Positions 49,142 to 58,784 of a stretch of 64,000 nt of DNA are shown here, piece after piece. How positions within the stretch are numbered: position 1 is the stretch's first letter; each line of letters begins with the position of its first letter. Position numbers and translations under genes: made by a program. The stretch comes from Rhodanobacteraceae bacterium (GTDB taxonomy: Bacteria; Pseudomonadota; Gammaproteobacteria; Xanthomonadales; Rhodanobacteraceae). The DNA is taken from contig JAACZU010000015.1 in NCBI GenBank assembly GCA_009996615.1, positions 1 to 64,000 on the forward strand. The letters are read 5' to 3'. The notes under the pieces are model-generated. The model was not told the origin of the DNA and made no database searches. It saw only the letters and a list, made by a program, of their open reading frames with translations.

Positions 49142-50239
49142 ATGATGTGGATCGCCAACGGATTGACCGGGATCGTGGTGGCCTTGGCCCTGGCCTCGCT
49201 CCTGCTGATGCTGGCGCGACGGCACAAGAGCGCCGCCGACATTGTGTTCGCCGTGTTCTGCGGCTCACTGGCCATGGCCATGCTGCGCCAAGGATTGGAG
49301 GCGCCGCCCGCGTGGCTGGCCCTGGGCCTGGCCGTGGGCGGTTGCGCCACCTGCAATGCCTATTGGCTGCTCGCGCGCGCGCTGTTCCGCGGCCCGGGCG
49401 GCATCGGGCGAGCGCACGTCGCCGTCGCCCTCGGCATCGCCGTGCTGATCGTGGGCTACCGGTTGGCAAGGATCGGCGGCTTGGCGTCGGGCTGGCTGGC
49501 CGTGGTGGGGTCACTGCTCACCCTGGCCAGCTCGACCGTGCTGGTGCTGGCCTTCATCGAAGCGCTGCGGGACTGGTCGCCGGCGCTGTCGCGCAGCGAG
49601 AAGCGCCTGCGCCTCGGCTTCATGGGCGTGTACGGCGGATGCGTGCTGGCGGCCTCGATCGCCGCAGCGTGGATGGACGCCGATCCGGCCTGGCAGGTGC
49701 CGTACCGCATCGTCGTCACCAGTTGCGCGCTGGCCATCCTGGTGTTCACGCACGTGGCGCTTTTGCTGCGCCGGCACGCGCCGCTGGTGCCCGCGGACCC
49801 GGCCGCGGAAGCCAAACCCGAAGACCGGCGGCTGGCCAGGGCCATCCTGCGGCAGTTCGAGGAGCACGCCATCCATCTGCAGCCCGAATTGAAGGTCGCC
49901 GACCTGGCCCGGCGCGTGGGCAGTGCCGAACACAAGGTCAGCCGCGTCATCACCCAGGTGCTGGGCGAGCGCAACTTCAACCAGCTGGTCAATCGCTACC
50001 GCATCACCCACGCGTGCCGCCTGCTGGAGACCGATACCTCGCGATCGGTGCTCGACATCAGCGCCGAGGCGGGATTCGCCTCGCTCGGCCCGTTCAATCG
50101 CGCCTTCAAGGCGGCGAAGGGCTGCACGCCGACGGCCTGGCGATCGACGCGGCAGGCCGCATCGGCGGCACCCGATGCGGAGCGGCAACCGACGCAGCGC
50201 CCGGCCTTGTCATCGGGCGCCTGGGAGCCGGACGTGTGA
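49142..50239 (+). CDS. AraC-family regulator with N-terminal membrane domain
   Basis: A 365-residue protein. About seven transmembrane helices (LTGIVVALALASLLLML through CALAILVFTHVALLLRR, residues ~5-215) are followed by an AraC-type DNA-binding domain with two helix-turn-helix units (VADLARRVGSAEHKVSRVI, VLDISAEAGFASLGPFNRAF). Such membrane-tethered AraC proteins sense small molecules or envelope state. Two consecutive ATGs (49142 and 49145) are possible starts. The likely target is the divergent DUF2306 gene and possibly itself. Confidence 0.88.
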   Translation: MMWIANGLTGIVVALALASLLLMLARRHKSAADIVFAVFCGSLAMAMLRQGLEAPPAWLALGLAVGGCATCNAYWLLARALFRGPGGIGRAHVAVALGIAVLIVGYRLARIGGLASGWLAVVGSLLTLASSTVLVLAFIEALRDWSPALSRSEKRLRLGFMGVYGGCVLAASIAAAWMDADPAWQVPYRIVVTSCALAILVFTHVALLLRRHAPLVPADPAAEAKPEDRRLARAILRQFEEHAIHLQPELKVADLARRVGSAEHKVSRVITQVLGERNFNQLVNRYRITHACRLLETDTSRSVLDISAEAGFASLGPFNRAFKAAKGCTPTAWRSTRQAASAAPDAERQPTQRPALSSGAWEPDV

Positions 50240-50423
50240 ACGCGCCACCAGCCCGATGCGGATGGGGCAAGGACGCGTCGCGCGTGGAGTAACGCGGCGG
50301 CACCCTGGACGCCCACCTGCGCCCGTCGCCGAGCGCGACCGCCGCCGGTCGCGCTCCGTGTGCCAGCGCCAAGGACGACCAAGCCCCCGCCGCGATGACG
50401 AAGTCATCGACGGCGCGCACGGG

Positions 50424-51452
50424 TCATGACTTGCCCAGCCCCTCCAGCGCCTTGTCGAGGCTTTCGCGCAGCGCCGTATCCTTGGTCTGCTCGCGCAGCG
50501 TCGTGAGCGCCTGGCGGTGGGCGATGCCGAGCGCTTCCTTCTCGTCGGTGGCGATATCGGGCTTCACGCCGACGCCTTCCCAGCTGCCGCCGGTGACCGG
50601 GCTGATCGATTCGCCGATCGGCACCGACAGCACGTAGTCGTTCGCAATCGGCACCAGCTCGTTCGGGTTGGCGCCGCCGCGGGTGGTCGCGCCGACCAGC
50701 GTGGCGCGCTTGAGGCCTTGCAGCGCGTAGGCGAACGCCTCGCCGGCCGAGAACGTGCGCTCGGACGTGAGCAGGTAGACCGGCTTGTCGAGGTAGCGCT
50801 TGCCGGGGACGTAGGCCTGCGAGGAGGCGTGCATGAGTCCGCGCGCACGGTAGCGCAGCTGCATCAGGTCGACCGTGCCGTCGAGCAGGTAGCTGGCGAC
50901 CACCTGCATCGCCTCGCCGCCGCCGCGCATGTTGCGCAGGTCGATGATCAGCGCGTCGGTGTTGGCGACGAAGCCCATCGCGGCGGCGATCGTGTCGCCG
51001 GCGAGCTGTCCGTCGTCGTGGAACGACGTGATGTCGAGGTAGCCGACGTTGCCCGGCAACACCTCGACCTTGCGGAAGCCGTAGTTGTCGCGCCGCTCGC
51101 GCTCGCGCTGCGCGTCGGAGCTGACGAACGCCGCCGGCCGCAGCGCGCGCGCATTGGCCTGGTACTTCAGGCTCATGTGCTTGTCATGCGTGACCTCCTG
51201 CAGATGCCCGGTCAGCAGGGCCGCGAACTGCTTGTCGTCGGCTGCGGCAGCGTAGTCGCCGCTGGCTTGATGGCGGCGCACGGACTGCTCGATCGCATCA
51301 AACCTGTCCGGGAACACGTAGTCGGACTTGATGCGCGTCAGCACTTCGTCGATCACGCCGTCGCGGGCGGACGGCGCCGCCGCGTGCAGCAGCGAAGCGC
51401 CGGACAGGACGACGGCGGCGAGCAGCGCCGCGCACAGGGATTTGCTTTGCAT
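50424..51452 (-). CDS. Secreted S41-family peptidase
   Basis: A 342-residue exported serine peptidase of the C-terminal-processing/TSP family. Signal peptide (LCAALLAAVVLSGASLLHAAA), a helical N-terminal domain, then the catalytic domain with VGYLDITSFHDDGQ, IIDLRNMRGGGEAMQVVASYL and the nucleophile Ser in SERTFSAGEAFAYALQ; PDIATDEKEALGIAHRQAL lies near the end. No PDZ domain is obvious. The 3' 770 bp are duplicated at 47289-48058. Confidence 0.9.
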   Translation of the reverse strand: MQSKSLCAALLAAVVLSGASLLHAAAPSARDGVIDEVLTRIKSDYVFPDRFDAIEQSVRRHQASGDYAAAADDKQFAALLTGHLQEVTHDKHMSLKYQANARALRPAAFVSSDAQRERERRDNYGFRKVEVLPGNVGYLDITSFHDDGQLAGDTIAAAMGFVANTDALIIDLRNMRGGGEAMQVVASYLLDGTVDLMQLRYRARGLMHASSQAYVPGKRYLDKPVYLLTSERTFSAGEAFAYALQGLKRATLVGATTRGGANPNELVPIANDYVLSVPIGESISPVTGGSWEGVGVKPDIATDEKEALGIAHRQALTTLREQTKDTALRESLDKALEGLGKS

Positions 51453-51521
51453 GGTGGGCTCCGGGGGAAAGTGGCGCCTTCGACTGAGCAAGCGGCGTGC
51501 CATGCCCTCGCGTGCTCCAGG

Positions 51522-51661
51522 AGCCCCTCTCCCGCCGGGAGAGGGGTTGGGGAGAGGGTTCGGGCGAAGCACGACGCGCAGTCCTTGGCGGGCCTGCAAC
51601 GCGCCACTTCGCCCGAACCCTCATCCGGCCCTGCGGGCCACCTTCTCCCGGAGGGAGAAGG
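51522..51661. repeat. Inverted CCCTCTCC/GGGAGAGGGG repeat pair
   Basis: A palindromic unit at 51522-51562 and its inverted, diverged partner at 51610-51661 match the elements at 38700-38813 closely. It fills much of the divergent gap 51453-51808 between the peptidase gene and dbpA; no coding region is seen in the remainder. Confidence 0.75.
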
Positions 51662-51808
51662 AAAGATCCCGCGCTGCGTAATCACCCGTCCGCGGACACG
51701 CAACGCGCGTCCGCCGGCCACGCCGGACACCGGCCGATGTCGCGGTGCGAACGGGACGCGTTGCCGGCGTTCTTCCTCATCCGTTGCACAAACCTGCGAT
51801 CATTGCGT

Positions 51809-53172
<1,364 letters not shown>

Positions 53173-53176
<4 letters not shown>

Positions 53177-53754
53177 ACGACGAAATGTACGTCCCGGAAA
53201 ACGAAGCGCCGAGCGACGAGGCGGCGATCGCCGCGACGCGCAACTGGATCGAACGCGCGGTGATCGGCCTGAACCTGTGCCCGTTCGCGCGCGCGCCGTA
53301 CACGCAGCAGCGCGTACGCCTGCGAGTGAGCCGCGCGCGCGACGCGTACGCGCTGGCCGACGACCTGCGCGAGGAACTGGAATGGCTGCGCGACGCCGAC
53401 CCGGCCGAGTACGAGACGAGCCTGCTGATCCATCCGTTCGCGCTGACGGACTTCCTCGCGTTCAACGATTTCCTCGACGTCGTCGACGCGCTGCTGGACG
53501 AGCTCGGCCTCGAAGGCGAGATCCAGGTCGCGACGTTCCACCCCGACTTCCAGTTCGGCGATGCCGAACCCGACGCGATCGAGAACGCGACCAACCGCTC
53601 GCCCTACCCGACCCTGCACCTGCTGCGCGAGTCGAGCATCGACCGCGCGGTCGAATCGGGCATCGACACCGACGCGATCTACCAGCGCAACATCGAAACG
53701 CTGCGCAAGCTCGGCACGACGGGGTGGCAGGCGCTGTGGGACGGCAAGACCTGA
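53173..53754 (+). CDS. DUF1415 family protein
   Basis: A 193-residue cytoplasmic protein. The block RAVIGLNLCPFARAPY with its Cys, then LADDLREELEWL, LLIHPFALTDFLAFNDFLDVVD and ATFHPDFQFGDAEPDAIENATNRSPYPTLHLLRE are the DUF1415 signatures. The function is unknown. The GTG start at 53173 overlaps the dbpA stop (GTGA), so translation is coupled. Confidence 0.9.
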
Positions 53755-53769
53755 GCAGCCTTCCGCGAT

Positions 53770-55107
53770 TCAATCGCCGTCCGAGTCCAGGCAGCGCTCC
53801 AGGTCGAAAACGGCATACAGCAGAGCCTTGTCCTGTGGCGTCAGGCTGGTCTGGGGACTCAGGCAGCCACCGGAAGGAAAGCCGGAGCCGGCGCTCGAGC
53901 TGTCGCCGGAACCCGGATGCGTGTCCGCGAACGCGAGCCGCCCCTGCTGGTCGGACGGCGGCGCCCCGATCGGCGTGGCTGCGGAGAAATACTGGACGCT
54001 GGGTAGTCCGTTCGCGGTAAGGGTCTTGTAGAGGCGCGTGCGGGCAAGCGCCTCGTTGGTCGATATCAAGGTCTGCCGGGCGTCGAGCAAGTCGAGCGTG
54101 TTCGCCGTCGTCGTGGCTTCGGAGACCGACAGCCACGCCGAGAACATCGCGCCTTGCGCACTGCCCACGTCGACGTCGACGGTCAGCGCGCCGAGCGGCG
54201 GGAGGGCGAGATTCCAGGTACCCAATATGTTCAATGGCGCAGGACCTGCCTGCAGCCAGAAGTTCTGGAAATGCCCCAGGTAGACGCGGCCGCCGCCATA
54301 GAGATAGGTCCTCAGGGCATTCCGCGCGGCCATCGGCTTGGTGCTCTCGTTCTGGCCCCCCTCGCAGGCGAGCAGGACCTGGTCGTAGTTCGACAACGCG
54401 ACGTCACTCGACCACAGCGTCGTTGCCGCCGGAAACACCGCACCGCCATGCGCGGCATCGAACTGGCCGACGCCGGTGGCCTTGAACATGTGGATGCGCT
54501 GGTTGCCGCCGCTGATGCCGAACTCGCTGTCGTCCACGCCGCTCTTGCGCAGCAGGCATTCGAGCGAATCGGCGGCGCCGGTGGCGATGGCGATGCGCGG
54601 CAGGTCGCCCTCGCCGGCATTGCGCGGCAGGCGCGTCAGGCTCGCGTTGAGTGGGGTTTCGGTGCACGCGGCGACATTCGGTATGGTGACCTGGCGCCGC
54701 CACTTTCCGGCCAGCAGCACCAGCGGCACGTTCGCACCGATCGGCACGTTGTACAGCGTGAAGCGGCCATCGGCGCCGCTCAGCGTCGCGACCAGCGGAT
54801 CGCCGGCTGGCGCCTGCTCGCAACGCAGGTGTTGCGGCGATGGCGGCAGCGCACCGACCGGCGCGTTCGGCACGTAGACCTCGACATTCGGCAACGGCAG
54901 CGTGCCGTTGGGCATGTACACGGTGCCACTGACCGCAGTGGTGCGGCCGCCCGGACACGCGACCTGCGCGCATTCCAATCCGCTGCAGGGTTCGAAGGCG
55001 TTGGCGAATACGGTATCGGGGAAGGCGACCGCGGCCGCGGGGCGCGCCGCGGCAAGCAGGAGAAATACGAGACCGATGCCGGCCGGTCGCAGCGCTCGTC
55101 CAATCAT
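53770..55107 (-). CDS. Large secreted protein with regulatory-like domain and DxVFxxxFE motif
   Basis: A 445-residue exported protein. The signal peptide (GIGLVFLLLAAARPAAA) is followed directly by FPDTVFANAFEPC, a copy of the D-x-I/V-F-x-x-x-F-E motif. Then comes a carboxypeptidase-regulatory-like beta domain (SGTVYMPNGTLPLPNVEVYV, DGRFTLYNVPIG). The larger C-terminal domain has YDQVLLACEGGQNE and LRTYLYGGGRVYLGHFQNFW. From memory it resembles lipoproteins of myxobacteria with a ThuA/amidotransferase-like fold; no catalytic residues can be assigned. GAAGGG precedes the ATG at 55107. It is convergent with the DUF1415 gene. Confidence 0.75.
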   Translation of the reverse strand: MIGRALRPAGIGLVFLLLAAARPAAAVAFPDTVFANAFEPCSGLECAQVACPGGRTTAVSGTVYMPNGTLPLPNVEVYVPNAPVGALPPSPQHLRCEQAPAGDPLVATLSGADGRFTLYNVPIGANVPLVLLAGKWRRQVTIPNVAACTETPLNASLTRLPRNAGEGDLPRIAIATGAADSLECLLRKSGVDDSEFGISGGNQRIHMFKATGVGQFDAAHGGAVFPAATTLWSSDVALSNYDQVLLACEGGQNESTKPMAARNALRTYLYGGGRVYLGHFQNFWLQAGPAPLNILGTWNLALPPLGALTVDVDVGSAQGAMFSAWLSVSEATTTANTLDLLDARQTLISTNEALARTRLYKTLTANGLPSVQYFSAATPIGAPPSDQQGRLAFADTHPGSGDSSSAGSGFPSGGCLSPQTSLTPQDKALLYAVFDLERCLDSDGD

Positions 55108-55397
55108 GCCCTTCCCCGCGGTGAGACCATGCCCGTGCGGCAAGGCCGATTGCGAAACTCCAGCGGCGCCCATGATGCGCCTGCTGCGGATGGACGTCCA
55201 TCCATCGCGCTTGCGAACGCGTTCCTGCTGCCGGCTGCGCGGTGGCCCCGCATCCCCCACGCGAACGGCGTGCGTGGGCCCGAAAAAAACCGACTGCTTC
55301 CGAAACGCCGTGGCGCCGGCGGATTGACGTCCGAAGTGATGGGACTAGGATCGCAAAAGCCCGCCACCACCACGGGGCGCTGCCCCAGGAGGACACC

Positions 55398-55550
55398 ATG
55401 AAGGGCTCGGACCACCAGCGGCACGCCGACAAGAAGAAACCGACGCGGACGCTGAAGGAAAAACGTGCGGAAAAGCACGCCAAGAAGCTCGCCAAGGGAC
55501 TCGAAGCCAGCGGCATGCTGAAGATGCCGACCGACACCGGCACCCATTGA
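55398..55550 (+). CDS. Small basic protein, 50 residues
   Basis: Starts MKGSDHQRHADKKKPTRTLK and ends LKMPTDTGTH, with a lysine-rich amphipathic helix in between (KEKRAEKHAKKLAKGLEASG). It has an excellent AGGAGG ribosome site 6 bases before the ATG, which is the main support for a real gene. The function is unknown; nucleic-acid or ribosome binding would fit the charge. It is preceded by a 290-bp divergent gap from the secreted protein gene. Confidence 0.65.
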   Translation: MKGSDHQRHADKKKPTRTLKEKRAEKHAKKLAKGLEASGMLKMPTDTGTH

Positions 55551-55570
55551 ACGTACCCGCTGCCCTGTGT

Positions 55571-55652
55571 ATGCGGGAGCGGCTTCAGCCGCGATGCTTT
55601 TCCCGAACGTCGAACACCATCCCCACCCAACCCTCCCCTTGAAGGGGAGGGC
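55571..55652. repeat. GTGGGAGC-family unit plus inverted CCCTCCCC unit
   Basis: GCGGGAGCGGCTTCAGCCGC and onward to GATGC at 55573-55597 is followed by the complement of the 41630/45726 unit at 55613-55652. Two repeat families are thus adjacent in one gap. Confidence 0.7.
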
Positions 55653-55661
55653 TGAAGTCGC

Positions 55662-56435
55662 TCACTTCCCGTCGTCGGCGAACACCGCGAACATGCCGAC
55701 GTACGGCTTGACCATCATCGGCGCGGCGCCGGCGTAGCCGCCGTCGCGGGTCCAGATGCGCGACAGGGTGCCGTCGAGGTAGAGCGCGTCGCGGCAGCCG
55801 AACGCGTCGCGGAACAGGCGCGCGAACGCGTGGAACGTGACCGGCGCGACGCTGACCGCGAAGACGACCTGCTGCGGCGTCTTCGCACAGACGCCGCTGC
55901 GCCATTTCAGGCTGTCGGAGGCCTCATCGAAGGCCGGATTGATCGCGCCGTCGACGACCAGCATCGGGCCGGACTGCGTGGCCAGGCGCGCGTCGATGCC
56001 GCGCTCGCGCCAGGCCGCGGTCGGCACCACGCCGGCACGCTCCTGCGCATCGACGTAGAACACGCCGTTGGGCTGGATCGAGAAGTTGCCGGCGCGCGCG
56101 ACGCCGCGCGCGGTGTTGAGCGGCCGCAGCGTGCGGCCGTCCTCGATGTACAGGCCGAGCGGGCGGAACTCACGGTCGTAGATGCCGGCATTGGTCGCGA
56201 ACACGAGCTCGCGGCCATCCTGCTGGCCCCACTGGCGCAGCGCGTCGATGCTCGCCAGCGCCTGGCCGTCGACCTGCCAGTGCAGTTCGAGGCGGTCGCG
56301 CGCGAGGTCGACGTCGACGACCCGGTAATCCACCGCCTCGAAGCGGACCTGCCGCTGCGCCGGCGTCGCAGCCACGGATGCCGCGACGAGCAGGCCGCAG
56401 GCCAGCGCAAGGAGGCGTTCGGGCAGAAGGTACAT
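55662..56435 (-). CDS. Secreted phosphodiester glycosidase (NAGPA) domain protein
   Basis: A 257-residue exported protein with signal peptide (LLALACGLLVAASVAA). The rest is a DUF2233/NAGPA fold: VFATNAGIYDREFRPLGLYIEDGR, NFSIQPNGVFYVD, ATQSGPMLVVDGAINPAF and DALYLDGTLSRIW. Relatives cleave phosphodiester-linked sugars; the substrate here is unknown. It is divergent from yajQ. Confidence 0.88.
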   Translation of the reverse strand: MYLLPERLLALACGLLVAASVAATPAQRQVRFEAVDYRVVDVDLARDRLELHWQVDGQALASIDALRQWGQQDGRELVFATNAGIYDREFRPLGLYIEDGRTLRPLNTARGVARAGNFSIQPNGVFYVDAQERAGVVPTAAWRERGIDARLATQSGPMLVVDGAINPAFDEASDSLKWRSGVCAKTPQQVVFAVSVAPVTFHAFARLFRDAFGCRDALYLDGTLSRIWTRDGGYAGAAPMMVKPYVGMFAVFADDGK

Positions 56436-56607
56436 GCCATCGATTGTCGCCGAAATGCGCGCAGGCGCAATGCGTAGCGGCGCACGGCCCGGTTGATCGT
56501 GGGTCGAACGGCATCGTCTGGTCGCACACGCAGGCAACATCATGACGGGCTCGCGGATTCGGCGGCACGGCTACAATGTCGCCTTTCCCTCGCCCGATGC
56601 GATCGCC

Positions 56608-57090
56608 ATGCCCTCCTTCGATGTCGTTTCCGAGGTCGACAAGCACGAGCTGACCAATGCGGTCGACCAGGCCAACCGCGAACTGTCCAACCGTTTCGAC
56701 TTCAAGGGCGTCGATGCGACGTTCGAGCTGGACGGCTACGTGATCACCGCCTCCGCGCCGAGCGATTTCCAGCTCAAGCAGATGCAGGACATCCTGCGTG
56801 CGCGCCTGATCGCACGCAATATCGACGTGCGCTGCCTCGACGTCGCCGAGCCGGAGGTCAACCTCGCCCGCGCGCGGCAGAAGATCACCGTCAAGCAGGG
56901 CATCGAGCAGCCGTTGGCGAAGAAGATCGTCGCACAGCTCAAGGCCGCCAAGCTCAAGGTCGAGGCTCAGATCAACGGCGACAAGCTGCGCGTGACCGGC
57001 AAGAAGCGCGACGACCTGCAGCTGGCGATCGCGTTGCTGCGCAAGAGCGAGCTGGAGATTCCGCTGCAGTTCGACAATTTCCGCGATTGA
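56608..57090 (+). CDS. yajQ: YajQ family nucleotide-binding protein
   Basis: A 160-residue UPF0234 protein, the usual full length. Family start MPSFDVVSEVDKHELTNAVD, then ELSNRFDFKG, ITVKQGIEQPLAKKIV and ALLRKSELEIPLQFDNFRD. Xanthomonas relatives bind cyclic-di-GMP and act with transcription factors in virulence control; this role is transferred by family, not shown. TACAAT at 56572-56577 is a plausible -10. Confidence 0.95.
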   Translation: MPSFDVVSEVDKHELTNAVDQANRELSNRFDFKGVDATFELDGYVITASAPSDFQLKQMQDILRARLIARNIDVRCLDVAEPEVNLARARQKITVKQGIEQPLAKKIVAQLKAAKLKVEAQINGDKLRVTGKKRDDLQLAIALLRKSELEIPLQFDNFRD

Positions 57091-57112
57091 GCGGCAAGCT
57101 GCGAAGGCGCCC

Positions 57113-57192
57113 CTGTGGGAGCGTCGGCAGGCGCGATGCTCCTGTCGATCAGTCTTGAAAGCAGGAGCATCGCAGCTTCCGCCGCTCCCACC
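57113..57192. repeat. Inverted pair of GTGGGAGC-family units
   Basis: 57114-57138 reads GTGGGAGCGTCGGCAGGCGC and onward to GATGC; 57168-57192 is its complement (GCATCGCAGC to GCTCCCAC). It lies in the gene-free stretch 57091-57414, where nothing coding is seen. Confidence 0.75.
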
Positions 57193-57414
57193 GAAGCCAA
57201 GGCGTGGCCCCCGTGGGAGGCTCAAGAGCCGCGGGGCCGCGTTCCTGCCGCATTCAGGCTGTCTACAGTCACTCCGGCGCAGGTTCATGCCGTTGCGCAT
57301 CGCGCAACCGGTCGGGCGCATGCCCGGCCGCCCGCGAGCCTGCCGCCTGCCGGTCGCGACGCACGCCATCCGCAACCCGCGCAAGGCGACAGGGTGCTGA
57401 CTGGAGGACATCGC

Positions 57415-57753
57415 ATGGACATTTTCCGGAAGGTTACGTTGTCTTCGCTGCTTGCCGCGTCGTTCGGCCTGGTCGCTGCCACCGCATGGGCGCAGGACAT
57501 GAGCCCGCCCGAGCCGGGCAAGATGGGCGGGATGAAGGAAATGCACGAGAAGATGGGCGGCATGCACAAGCAGCGCGTGGAAGGCATGCACGCGATGCCG
57601 GCCACCGTGACCACGGTCGACAAGCAGACCGGTCTCGTCGAGGTCACCGCCGAAGGCATGAACCTGCGCCTGCACTTCCCGCCCGCGACCGTGGCGGACC
57701 TCAAGGAAGGCGACAAGATCAGCGTGCACATGGGCTACAGCAAGGAAAAGTGA
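57415..57753 (+). CDS. Met/His-rich periplasmic protein, CusF-like
   Basis: A 112-residue exported protein with signal peptide (LAASFGLVAATAWA). A Met/His cluster (GKMGGMKEMHEKMGGMHKQ, EGMHAM) at ~36-61 precedes a small beta domain (ATVTTVDKQTGLVEVTAEGM, LHFPPATVADLKEGDKISV) like CusF/DUF1344 OB folds. Copper or another soft metal is the likely ligand. GGAGG precedes the ATG. It is followed by a strong hairpin and a cytochrome c gene whose product is also His-rich. Confidence 0.78.
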   Translation: MDIFRKVTLSSLLAASFGLVAATAWAQDMSPPEPGKMGGMKEMHEKMGGMHKQRVEGMHAMPATVTTVDKQTGLVEVTAEGMNLRLHFPPATVADLKEGDKISVHMGYSKEK

Positions 57754-57761
57754 TCGCCGCC

Positions 57762-57799
57762 GGCCGGACGCGGCATCCGCGCCGATGCCGCGTCCGGCC
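57762..57799. repeat. 16-bp perfect hairpin between metal protein and cytochrome c genes
   Basis: The arms 57762-57777 and 57784-57799 are exact complements around a 6-base loop, beginning 8 bases after the stop codon. No T-run follows, and the AAGGAGG ribosome site of the next gene comes 7 bases later. It is more likely a leaky attenuator or mRNA-stability element than a full terminator. Confidence 0.65.
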
Positions 57800-57820
57800 A
57801 TTCTGCAAGGAGGAACCACC

Positions 57821-58444
57821 ATGCATCGCTTCCGCACCGTGGTGGTCACGATCGTCGTCTGGACCGTGCTGCTCGCGCTCGGCGCCGTCGCGTTCGCGTG
57901 GAGCGGCCTGTATGACATCGGCGCCGACGCACCACACACGCGACCGGTCGCCGCCCTCATCGGCCTGCTGCGCGAACGCTCCATCCAGGCCCATGCGGCC
58001 GACCTGGCGCTGCCCAAGCTCGACGATCCCCAGACGATCCTCGACGGCGCCGGCCATTACGCGGAGATGTGCACCGGCTGCCATCTCGCGCCGGGCATGG
58101 CCGACTCGGAGATCCGCCCAGGCCTCTACCCCCGCCCGCCGAACCTGTCGAAGGTGCGCATCGACCCGCGCACTGCGTTCTGGGCGATCAAGCACGGCAT
58201 CAAGATGAGCGCGATGCCGGCCTGGGGCGCCACGCACGACGACGACGCGATCTGGAGCATGGTCGCGTTCGTGCAGAGGCTGCCGGAGCTGACGCCCGAG
58301 CAGTACAAGGACCTCGTCGCCAAGGCGCCGCCCGACGAGGACATGGAGATGGACCACGCGCACGAGCACCCGCACGATGCGGGTGGCGAGCACGAGCATC
58401 CGGCGGACGGGCCGGTACGGCCGGCGGAATCGGAGCAGCCATAG
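57821..58444 (+). CDS. Membrane-anchored cytochrome c with His-rich tail
   Basis: A 207-residue protein. An N-terminal membrane anchor (~6-28, VVVTIVVWTVLLALGAVAFAW) is followed by a mono-haem cytochrome c domain with CTGCH (Cys84, Cys87, His88) and a likely axial Met132 in KMSAMPAWG. The C-terminus (~172-200) is unusual: MEMDHAHEHPHDAGGEHEHP, a dense metal-binding sequence. AAGGAGG precedes the ATG. With the Met/His-rich gene upstream it suggests a metal-linked redox function. Confidence 0.88.
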   Translation: MHRFRTVVVTIVVWTVLLALGAVAFAWSGLYDIGADAPHTRPVAALIGLLRERSIQAHAADLALPKLDDPQTILDGAGHYAEMCTGCHLAPGMADSEIRPGLYPRPPNLSKVRIDPRTAFWAIKHGIKMSAMPAWGATHDDDAIWSMVAFVQRLPELTPEQYKDLVAKAPPDEDMEMDHAHEHPHDAGGEHEHPADGPVRPAESEQP

Positions 58445-58457
58445 CCGTTCCGCAGTC

Positions 58458-58684
58458 GATGGGAGCACCGGCAGCGCGGTGCTCGTGCTTCGCCCAGCAG
58501 AGAGCATCGCGGCTTCCGCCGCTCCCACCAACGGCTTTGCTGCGCTGCTCCTGTGGGAGCGCCGGCAGGCGCGATGCTCGTGCTTCGCTTGGCCGGAGAG
58601 CATCGCGGCTTCCGCCCCTCCCGCCAATGCAATGGCGTTCCTGCGCTGCTCCTGTGGGAGCGCCGGCAGGCGCGATGCTTTTTG
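58458..58684. repeat. Array of five alternating GTGGGAGC-family units
   Basis: Units at about 58458-58484, 58504-58528 (inverted), 58552-58577, 58599-58622 (inverted) and 58651-58678 alternate orientation and share spacers such as GCTGCGCTGCTCCTG, so a ~95-bp block has been repeated in tandem. It occupies most of the gene-free stretch 58445-58784. Confidence 0.8.
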
Positions 58685-58784
58685 CCGCGCGAGCTTGCGG
58701 GCGCAATCCCGCACTTCGGAAACCCGGCGATAATCCCGCGCTGCGCGGCGCGTCCCGCCCGCGCACGATCCGGGGACATCCGCC

